A program made the translations under genes and the position numbers. Below, piece after piece: positions 33,664-39,513 of a stretch of DNA of 39,513 nt. Each line of letters begins with the position of its first letter. Position 1 is the first letter of the stretch. This DNA is from Alphaproteobacteria bacterium. Lineage in GTDB: Bacteria > Pseudomonadota > Alphaproteobacteria > Rhodobacterales > Rhodobacteraceae. Where the stretch lies: positions 1 through 39,513 of the forward strand of contig JASBSZ010000003.1 of the NCBI GenBank assembly GCA_030148665.1, given 5' to 3'. Under the pieces are notes generated by a model that saw only the letters and a program-made list of their open reading frames with translations, searched no databases and was not told the DNA's origin.

Positions 33664-34903
33664 GGCCTGGTCGGCTCTGCACGCGGTCGGCATGCGTAAT
33701 CCGCGCGCCGCGCAGGCAGCTGGGCGAGGGCTTGCGCCCCTTGAACCGCCGGGCGAGAGACAGCGGCCCGGCAGTGATGCGGAAATAGTCGTAATCGCGG
33801 GGGTGTTCGAAGGCGCAGAGATACTGGAAATGCACCCGGAAAAAGCGCCATTTCAGGCGTTGCCAGGTTTCGGGCGCCAATGTCTGGCTGAACGCGGCCG
33901 AGATTACCAGAGGCCAGCGCTGGCCGTCCGGGGGGGCGGCGCCACAGACGCTGACCGGATCGACAAGGGCAAAGGTGCAGCCGTCTCCGGGTGCGGTGAC
34001 ATCGACCCAGGTCAGCTCATCTGAAAGGGAAAGATCGTGCAGGTCGCGCCTCAGGCGGTGGGCCTCGGGCAGAAAGCTGACCATGGGCAGGACATGACCC
34101 AGGGTCAGCAGGCCGAGGCGCGGCCGGGTTGCGGGCAGGTCCTGGCGGCGCAGCAGGTCGGCCAGCACCGATACCCCGATATGGGCGCCCGAGGAATGAC
34201 CCACCACGAGGACCTCGTCCACATCGCTTGCCATCGCTTCGCGCAGCCGGGTCACGAACTGTTCGATGCGCTGTTCCATCTCGGGCGGGTAGGCGCCGCG
34301 CAGGCGGGTGGTAAAGGCATAGTCATGCAGCAGGTAATAGGCAAACAGACGGTTGTCGATGCGCCGGAACATGACCATGACCGCGCCCAGCACCCCGGCC
34401 GCGACGAGCAGCGCCATCCAGGCAGGCAGGATCATCGACATTGCCCACCAGACCGCCCCGCCCAGCAACAGCGCGACCAGCAGCTGGCCTGCCAGCATGA
34501 ACACGGGGTAGAGCGCGGCGATGATCGGGCCCTTGCGCATCCCGGCCAGCCGGCGCAGCGCCCCTGACGAGACATAGAGCCAGACCACCTGAACAAGCAG
34601 CAGGAATGTCCCGGGAATCGAGCGCTCCATCGATTCGCGCACGATGTCCGACCAGGCCAGAAATTCGAAATCGGTCTCGACCCCGGCGCCGTCGATGACG
34701 GCATCCACATGCCAAGCATAGTTCTGCCGCCCGCCCAATGCGCGCAGTTTCAGCTGATAACCGGATATTTCAGCCTGTCGCGTCCCCTCGCTGCGGTAGA
34801 GCTCGCGATAGCGCCGGGGCAACATCGGATCATAGCCGGGGATGTAGAACACCTGCCTGCGCCTGACATCGCCCTTTTCCGCGTCTTTTTCGCTTCTGGC
34901 CAC
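33650..34903 (-). CDS. Membrane-anchored alpha/beta hydrolase, unknown substrate
   Basis: This 417-residue protein starts with a cytosolic segment containing VFYIPGYDP (a hydrolase first strand with oxyanion-loop look) and continues through three or four membrane helices (about 98-114, 126-158, 160-179) into a lipase-like core with nucleophile elbow GHSSG (Ser237) and a later LGHVLPMVSFLPEAH stretch. The insertion of membrane helices between the first strand and the Ser elbow is unusual. It is probably an esterase or lipase facing the cytosol. The last residues (RPGPSSL) are written by repeat copy 5. It stands alone; no operon partner. Confidence 0.7.
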   Translation of the reverse strand: MARSEKDAEKGDVRRRQVFYIPGYDPMLPRRYRELYRSEGTRQAEISGYQLKLRALGGRQNYAWHVDAVIDGAGVETDFEFLAWSDIVRESMERSIPGTFLLLVQVVWLYVSSGALRRLAGMRKGPIIAALYPVFMLAGQLLVALLLGGAVWWAMSMILPAWMALLVAAGVLGAVMVMFRRIDNRLFAYYLLHDYAFTTRLRGAYPPEMEQRIEQFVTRLREAMASDVDEVLVVGHSSGAHIGVSVLADLLRRQDLPATRPRLGLLTLGHVLPMVSFLPEAHRLRRDLHDLSLSDELTWVDVTAPGDGCTFALVDPVSVCGAAPPDGQRWPLVISAAFSQTLAPETWQRLKWRFFRVHFQYLCAFEHPRDYDYFRITAGPLSLARRFKGRKPSPSCLRGARITHADRVQSRPGPSSL

Positions 34904-35064
34904 CTGCCCGACCTCTGCCTGCCTGTTACCGGCAATCTAGCAGAAGCGCTCGGCCCCGATAAGGGCAGATTTATCCGACCCAGGGCAATCGCCTGAAACT
35001 CTCTTGTCGCGGTCAACGGCTGCAATGCCCCCCGATTGCCAACCGCCGGGGCGCTCGCGGCCCG

Positions 35065-35099
35065 GCATGCGCCCGCCCACCCCCTCGGCGGGCGCATGC
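35065..35099 (-). terminator. Strong hairpin after ccdA-like gene
   Basis: GCATGCGCCCGCC (35065-35077) and GGCGGGCGCATGC (35087-35099) pair over 13 bp with a 9-nt loop, 67 nt after the ccdA-like stop. The rest of 34904-35164 shows no gene. Confidence 0.6.
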
Positions 35100-35123
35100 G
35101 CGCCCACCCGGGCGGCCGCATGC
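35087..35123 (-). repeat. 37-nt GC-rich palindromic repeat, copy 1
   Basis: On the minus strand it matches 39365-39401 at 34 of 37 positions, including GCGGCCGCCCGGGTGGGCGC. Its 3' part, GGGCGC and GCGCCC around four bases, is self-complementary. It shares bases with the hairpin at 35065-35099. Confidence 0.6.
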
Positions 35124-35165
35124 CTCGTTTCCATCCAGATTCATCTCTTCAAGCGATTGCCGTGT

Positions 35166-35918
35166 TTATCCGACCTGGCTGAGTGCGGGAAAGGTTTCTA
35201 GCAGCCAGAAGGACAGGCGCGAAAATGCCCCCGTGGCCATCAGCACGCCAACAGCGACCAGAAGCAGGCCCATGGCCTTTTCGATCAGCCCCATATGGCG
35301 TTTGAGCCGGTTCATCAGCCCCATCGCGCGGTTGATGAACACCGCCGACAGGATGAACGGCACGCCCAGACCCAGGGCGTAGGCGGCCATGAGGACAGTG
35401 CCGCGCGCGATCGAGCCCTCTTGCGCGCTCATCGACAGGATGGCGCCCAGGATAGGGCCGATGCAGGGCGTCCAGCCAAAGGCAAAGGCCAGCCCCAGCA
35501 CATAGGCCCCGATCGCCGACCCGCCCCTGTCGCCCGCGTCAAGGCGTGCCTCGCGCTGCAACAGGGGGATACGGAAAAGGCCCAGGAAATGCAGACCGAA
35601 GATGACGATTACCACACCGGCGATCTGGCCGAACAGCTGCTGGTTCTGCAAGAACATCCGCCCCAGCGCAGAGGCGGCCATGCCGAGAAACAGGAAAACG
35701 GTCGACAGCCCCAGCACGAACATCACCGCGGCCACGACCGCCGGGCGCCGCGCCCGCCGCGTGCCGGCAAGCTGGTTCATGGTGATACCGCCCATATAGG
35801 CCAGATAGGGCGGTATGATCGGCAACACGCAGGGCGAGACAAAGCTGAGAACGCCCGCCACCAGCGCGATCGCGATCGCTGGCAGAAGGCTGGCGTCAAC
35901 AAGGTCAATTCCGAACAT
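35166..35918 (-). CDS. ccdA: CcdA/DsbD-type cytochrome c biogenesis thiol transporter
   Basis: A 250-residue inner-membrane protein with six helices. The paired cysteines Cys30 (FVSPCVLPIIPPYL) and Cys152 (GWTPCIGPILG) are the redox couple that moves electrons from cytosolic thioredoxin to periplasmic acceptors such as CcmG/CycY for cytochrome c maturation. AAGGAAACGAC precedes ATG 35918. The open frame further upstream is Cys-rich by chance and lacks a ribosome site. It is divergent from a TusA-like gene; no ccm genes are nearby. Confidence 0.92.
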   Translation of the reverse strand: MFGIDLVDASLLPAIAIALVAGVLSFVSPCVLPIIPPYLAYMGGITMNQLAGTRRARRPAVVAAVMFVLGLSTVFLFLGMAASALGRMFLQNQQLFGQIAGVVIVIFGLHFLGLFRIPLLQREARLDAGDRGGSAIGAYVLGLAFAFGWTPCIGPILGAILSMSAQEGSIARGTVLMAAYALGLGVPFILSAVFINRAMGLMNRLKRHMGLIEKAMGLLLVAVGVLMATGAFSRLSFWLLETFPALSQVG

Positions 35919-36068
35919 GTCGTTTCCTTGTGCGGCGTCCGCGCATGGTGCCGGGCAGGTTTCCGGGCATTTTTCCGGGCATGTTCGCAACCATTGCCCA
36001 TGGCGGGCATTGTGCAATGCGTCACAATGACGTGGACATCGTCGGGCGACGGCGCTATCCGGTCTGCC

Positions 36069-36299
36069 ATGGAATGGAACGCGGAACTGGATGCTACCGG
36101 GCTGTTATGCCCCCTACCGGTACTGAAGGCGCGCAAACGTCTGATGGCGCTGGCGCCGGGTCAGGTGTTGCGGGTGCTTGCCGACGATCCTGCCGCGGTG
36201 GTGGACATGCCGCATTTCTGCGCCGAACAGGGCCATGAGCTGGCCGATGCCATGACCGACCGCACGCCGCAGGTCTATTTCATCCGCCGGGGTGCGTGA
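36069..36299 (+). CDS. TusA-family sulfur carrier protein
   Basis: This 76-residue protein has the TusA/SirA signature LDATGLLCPLPVLKARK with the persulfide-forming Cys14 in CPLP. TusA carries sulfur for tRNA thiolation (upstream of MnmA) and for other sulfur transfer; other paralogues serve redox roles. No strong ribosome site precedes ATG 36069, and an in-frame ATG at 36027 is an alternative. It converges with the CDF exporter gene. A link to mnmA at 8989 is possible but the genes are far apart. Confidence 0.85.
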   Translation: MEWNAELDATGLLCPLPVLKARKRLMALAPGQVLRVLADDPAAVVDMPHFCAEQGHELADAMTDRTPQVYFIRRGA

Positions 36300-36319
36300 A
36301 GGGGCCAGCCGCCCCGGTT

Positions 36320-37246
36320 TCAGCCCGTCCTGCACCCGTCATGGCCATAGGTGATCGGGGTGTCGCAGGCGTGGCAGGAACATTCAAGCTCGAGTGTCGA
36401 GTGCCGGATGTCAAAGCCCTGTTCCAGGCGCTTCTTGACCTGCTCCTTGACGGCATCGGCCCGCGCCCATGCGCCGGGTGCAATCACCAGATGGGCGTCA
36501 AGGGCCGTTTCGTGTTCGCCCATCATCCACAGATGGGCATGGTGAATGTCCTGCACGCCCTCGGTCGTCCGCACGCAGGCCAGCACCTCGTCCGGGTCGA
36601 TACCCGGCGGGCTGCCCAGCATCAGGATGCGGATCACCGGGCCGATTTCGGCGAATGACTGCCACAGGATGTATCCCGCGATCAGCAGGGTGACAGCCGG
36701 GTCGATCAGGCGCCAGTCGAACAGGATGATCAGGGTGCCGGCAATGATCACCGCGACCGAGCCCAACGCGTCGGCGACATTGTGCAGAAAGGCCGCGCGG
36801 ATATTCATGCTGTTTTTCGACATGGCATAGGTCAGCAGTGCGGTGGCAAGGTCGATCACCAGTGCGACCGCCGCGATGATGACCACCAGCCAGCCATCCA
36901 CCCCCTCGGGCGAGATGAACCGCAACACCGCCTCATAGACCAGATAGAGGCCGATCACGATCAGCGTGACATAGTTGATCAGCGCGGCGACGATCTCGAT
37001 GCGGCCATAACCGAAGGTCATGTCGGAATCCGCCGGCCGACGCGCAATCTTGCGCGCGCCAAAGGCGATGGCCAGCGCCACCGCGTCGGACAGGTTATGC
37101 AGCGCATCGGCGATCAATGCCAGCGAGCCGGCGAAAATGCCCCCGACGATCTGAACCACCGTCAGCGCCACATTGACGACGATGGCAAGGAAAACCCGCC
37201 GGTCCCCGGCGTCTGGCGATACATGATGGTGATGATTGTGGGCCAT
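36320..37246 (-). CDS. Cation diffusion facilitator metal exporter
   Basis: The 308-residue CDF transporter starts with a His cluster (HNHHHH) and has six membrane helices. Metal-site motifs HNLSDAVA and HNVADALG lie in helices 2 and 5 (H-x3-D pairs as in Zn2+/Co2+ exporters). The cytosolic C-terminal domain (HHAHLWMM, HLVIAPGA) ends in a Cys-rich tail: CSCHAC, then TYGHDGC. It exports divalent metal, probably Zn2+, Cd2+ or Co2+, in exchange for H+. It is divergent from a MerR regulator whose operator lies in its promoter spacer. Confidence 0.9.
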   Translation of the reverse strand: MAHNHHHHVSPDAGDRRVFLAIVVNVALTVVQIVGGIFAGSLALIADALHNLSDAVALAIAFGARKIARRPADSDMTFGYGRIEIVAALINYVTLIVIGLYLVYEAVLRFISPEGVDGWLVVIIAAVALVIDLATALLTYAMSKNSMNIRAAFLHNVADALGSVAVIIAGTLIILFDWRLIDPAVTLLIAGYILWQSFAEIGPVIRILMLGSPPGIDPDEVLACVRTTEGVQDIHHAHLWMMGEHETALDAHLVIAPGAWARADAVKEQVKKRLEQGFDIRHSTLELECSCHACDTPITYGHDGCRTG

Positions 37247-37282
37247 GGTGGCCTTTCCGCTGCTTGAATCCGACTCGCAGGC

Positions 37283-37313
37283 AACCTAATGTCTATAGCT
37301 GCTATAGCTTCAA
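37283..37313 (-). promoter_or_regulatory. MerR-type promoter/operator of CDF exporter gene
   Basis: Minus strand: -35 TTGAAG (37313-37308), 19-bp spacer, -10 TAGGTT (37288-37283). The spacer holds the perfect palindrome CTATAGCTGCTATAG (37293-37307), similar to ZntR/CadR operators. Confidence 0.72.
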
Positions 37314-37327
37314 GGGGAAAAACGCCC

Positions 37328-37741
37328 ATGTATTCGATCGGCCAGCTGTCGCGCATGACGGGCGTCAAGGTGCCCACCATCCGCTATTACGAACAGATGG
37401 GCCTGCTGGACGAGCCGGGGCGCACGGCCGGCAACCAGCGGCGCTATGATTCGGCAGGCCGGGAAAGGCTGAGCTTCATCAAGCATGCGCGCGAACTGGG
37501 CCTGTCGATCGCCACCATCCGCGATCTGATCGCGCTGGCACGCGACGAATCGATGCCTTGCGCACAGGCACACGAGATCGCCGCGCGTCAGGCCGTGGAG
37601 ATCCGCCAGAGGATCGCCCGCCTGCAAAAGCTGGAGGCCGAACTCACGCGGATCGGCAACAGCCACGATTCCGGCACCGTTGCCGATTGCCACGTCCTGG
37701 CAACGCTGGGCGACCATTCGATGTGCCTGAGCGATCACTGA
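37328..37741 (+). CDS. MerR-family metal-responsive regulator (ZntR/CadR-like)
   Basis: This 137-residue regulator has the MerR winged helix (MYSIGQLSRMTGVKVPTIRYY), a long coiled coil and metal-ligand candidates Cys78, Cys121, His130 and Cys133 (CHVLATLGDHSMC). That set matches ZntR-type Zn2+/Cd2+ sites rather than CueR's Cys-x7-Cys. AAGGGGAAAA precedes ATG 37328; a 13-codon upstream extension would run through the operator. It is divergent from the CDF exporter and should activate it. Confidence 0.88.
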   Translation: MYSIGQLSRMTGVKVPTIRYYEQMGLLDEPGRTAGNQRRYDSAGRERLSFIKHARELGLSIATIRDLIALARDESMPCAQAHEIAARQAVEIRQRIARLQKLEAELTRIGNSHDSGTVADCHVLATLGDHSMCLSDH

Positions 37742-37843
37742 AGCGCGGCATCCCGGCCTGACCCGGCAAAAGGGCAGAATATCCCGATGGATCAGCCCGC
37801 CGGATGTGCGAGGGAGCCGATCCGCAAACCGCAAACCGGTGGC

Positions 37844-37872
37844 TTGTGGTTTACAGGCCTGCGCCCTAGGCT
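37844..37872 (+). promoter_or_regulatory. Possible promoter of M20 dipeptidase gene
   Basis: TTGTGG (37844-37849), 17-bp spacer, TAGGCT (37867-37872). Matches are modest. It implies a leader of about 55 nt before ATG 37935. Confidence 0.35.
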
Positions 37873-37934
37873 GAAAGGCGTGGCGCGCCTTGCCCGGCCA
37901 CGGATTCTCACCCAGTTTCAGGGATATATCAGAC

Positions 37935-39320
37935 ATGCCTCTTGACCAGGTCCTTTCCCGCATCGATGCCGATCTCGACCAGTCGCTCGAACGGCTCATG
38001 GCGCTGTTGCGCATTCCTTCCATCTCGACCGACCCGTCATATGCGCCGGATTGCATCCGCGCCGCCGACTGGCTGGTTGCGGAACTGGCCGATCTGGGAT
38101 TCGATGCCGCACGGCGGGAAACCCCGGGTCATCCGATGGTCGTGGCCCATGGCGATGGGCCGGGACGGCATGTGCTGTTTTACGGCCATTACGACGTGCA
38201 GCCGGTCGATCCCCTGGATCTGTGGGACAACCCGCCTTTCGATCCGGTCATCGAGGACACCCCCCAGGGCCGGGTGATCCGCGCCCGTGGGGCCTCGGAC
38301 GACAAGGGCCAGCTGATGACATTCGTCGAGGCCTGTCGCGCATGGAAGGCCGTGCATGGCAGCCTGCCCACGCGCCTGACCATCCTTTTCGAGGGCGAAG
38401 AAGAAAGCGGCTCGCCCTCGCTGGTGCCGTTCCTGCGCGAGAATGCCGATGAATTGCGGGCGGAACTGGCCCTGATCTGCGACACCGGCCTGTTCGAGGA
38501 CCATATCCCCGCAATCGTCACCATGCTGCGCGGTCTGCTGGCCGAAGAGATCGTCATCACCGGCCTGGACCGCGACCTTCATTCGGGCATGTATGGCGGG
38601 CTGGCCCGCAACCCGCTGCATGTACTGGCCGACATCATCGCGTCGCTCCATGACGAAACCGGCCGCGTGACCCTGCCCGGCTTTTACGACGGGGTGCCGG
38701 AACTGCCCGACGAGATCCGCGCCCAGTGGCAGGGGCTGGGTTTCGACCACCGCAAGTTCCTGGGCGCCGTCGGCCTGGCTCAGCCCGCCGGCGAACAGGA
38801 CCGCACCCCGCTGGAAATGATCTGGTCGCGCCCCACATGCGAGGTCAACGGCATCACCGGCGGCTATACGGGCGAGGGTTTCAAGACCGTTCTGCCATCG
38901 CGGGCCAGCGCCAAGATCAGCTTTCGCCTGGTCGGCACGCAGGACCCCGAGGCGATTCACAAGGCGCTGGTTGCCCATGTCGAATCGATGCTGCCGGCTG
39001 ACTGCAAGGCCGAATTCCCCATGGGCCACGGGGCGCCTGCCAGCCAGATGCGCATTGACGATCCCGCCTTTGCCCAGGCGCGCGAGGCGCTGAGCCTCGA
39101 ATGGGGGCGCCCGGCGGCCTATGTGGGCTGCGGCGGCTCGATTCCCATCGCAGGGCATTTCCGCGACGTTCTGGGGATGGAGTCCATGCTGATCGGCTTT
39201 GGCCGCGATGACGACCGCATCCATTCCCCGAACGAGAAATACGCGCTCGAGAGCTTTCACAAGGGCATCCGCAGCTGGGCGCGCATCCTGGCCAGGCTGA
39301 ACACCGCGACAGGCGCCTAG
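37935..39320 (+). CDS. M20-family metallodipeptidase
   Basis: The 461-residue enzyme belongs to the M20 dipeptidase/ArgE/DapE superfamily, with two catalytic metals. Ligand and catalytic motifs in order: FYGHYDVQPVD (His and catalytic Asp), RGASDDKGQ (bridging Asp), FEGEEESGS (general-base Glu and ligand Glu), and C-terminal IHSPNEKY (His ligand). The dimerisation lid domain lies at about residues 200-350 (DLHSGMYGG). Similar proteins cleave X-His or other dipeptides. ATG 37935 is the first with homology; 15 more in-frame codons upstream overlap untranslated leader. Confidence 0.9.
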   Translation: MPLDQVLSRIDADLDQSLERLMALLRIPSISTDPSYAPDCIRAADWLVAELADLGFDAARRETPGHPMVVAHGDGPGRHVLFYGHYDVQPVDPLDLWDNPPFDPVIEDTPQGRVIRARGASDDKGQLMTFVEACRAWKAVHGSLPTRLTILFEGEEESGSPSLVPFLRENADELRAELALICDTGLFEDHIPAIVTMLRGLLAEEIVITGLDRDLHSGMYGGLARNPLHVLADIIASLHDETGRVTLPGFYDGVPELPDEIRAQWQGLGFDHRKFLGAVGLAQPAGEQDRTPLEMIWSRPTCEVNGITGGYTGEGFKTVLPSRASAKISFRLVGTQDPEAIHKALVAHVESMLPADCKAEFPMGHGAPASQMRIDDPAFAQAREALSLEWGRPAAYVGCGGSIPIAGHFRDVLGMESMLIGFGRDDDRIHSPNEKYALESFHKGIRSWARILARLNTATGA

Positions 39321-39364
39321 AACATGTCGCTTTTGATCGGTCTCGACAAAGGCGCAACGCCAGG

Positions 39365-39401
39365 GCGTGCGGCCGCCCGGGTGGGCGCATATGCGCCCGC
39401 C
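39365..39401 (+). repeat. 37-nt GC-rich palindromic repeat, copy 2
   Basis: Matches the reverse complement of 35087-35123 at 34 of 37 positions. Its 3' half contains the perfect palindrome GGGCGCATATGCGCCC (39384-39399). It lies 44 bp after the M20 dipeptidase stop and may end that transcript. Nothing else is recognised from 39402 to the window end. Confidence 0.6.
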
Positions 39402-39513
39402 TGTCTATTGAATCTGTGGCATGATGCTCCCGGCGACGAGCCCGAGCGCCCGCCCGGGGTTTTCACCCCGTCCCTTGGACTGGGCCGTCGCCGGTTGGTC
39501 TGACCAGCCTGAA

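Noticed and set aside
39324-39503. A 59-codon + strand frame starting MSLLIGLDKG at the window end
   Set aside because: It runs through the 37-nt palindromic repeat, lacks a ribosome site and shows no domain; most likely non-coding.

Overview
The window reads as chromosome of a high-GC alphaproteobacterium of the order Rhodobacterales (Rhodobacter/Paracoccus-like). The main evidence is the sciP-ctrA-ligA-recG block, a CtrA whose phospho-acceptor falls at Asp51, strong G/C third-position bias with long non-coding antisense frames, and intergenic repeats that recur across the window. I see no rRNA, tRNA or CRISPR array. Species assignment is not possible from reading alone.

Layout. 1-184: right end of an IS110-family element (last 38 transposase codons) against a hairpin-forming repeat. 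247-3254: YidH/DUF202 protein, a PLP-dependent decarboxylase, hisI, an Fe-S scaffold protein and a 41-residue membrane protein. 3408-8869 (minus strand): sciP, ctrA, ligA, recG, i.e. cell-cycle control and DNA repair. 8989-12154: mnmA, a secreted two-repeat protein, and an RTX calcium-binding protein whose 5' end is frameshifted at a tetranucleotide repeat. 12341-20196: a polyamine module with the ABC transporter potFGHI, a divergent GntR regulator, a putrescine-type aminotransferase and a gamma-glutamylputrescine-oxidase-like flavoprotein. A 16-bp operator-like palindrome occurs identically in front of potF and in front of the aminotransferase.

20326-25627: a thiolase divergent from a three-subunit molybdenum hydroxylase followed by a MoaD/ThiS-like sulfur carrier; the substrate is unknown. 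25732-28604: a copper efflux operon copA-cueR with a 19-bp-spacer CueR promoter. 28874-33627: phenylacetyl-CoA epoxidase operon paaABCDE with paaX as last gene; a 253-bp structured non-coding gap separates paaA from paaB. 33650-39320: a membrane-anchored alpha/beta hydrolase, a CcdA-like thiol transporter, a TusA-like protein, a CDF metal exporter with a divergent MerR regulator and matching operator, and an M20 dipeptidase.

The most interesting signals are (i) the slipped (TTCT)4 tract that puts the RTX gene out of frame with its well-formed start site; (ii) a 40-nt repeat with a compensatory stem change, once at the IS110 end and once in the paaA-paaB gap, suggesting an IS110 target element; (iii) five copies of a 22-nt GCGTATTT/AAGAAGAAG element, two of them flanking a terminator hairpin; (iv) the shared GntR operator of the polyamine genes; and (v) the uncharacterised Mo hydroxylase/MoaD/thiolase locus.
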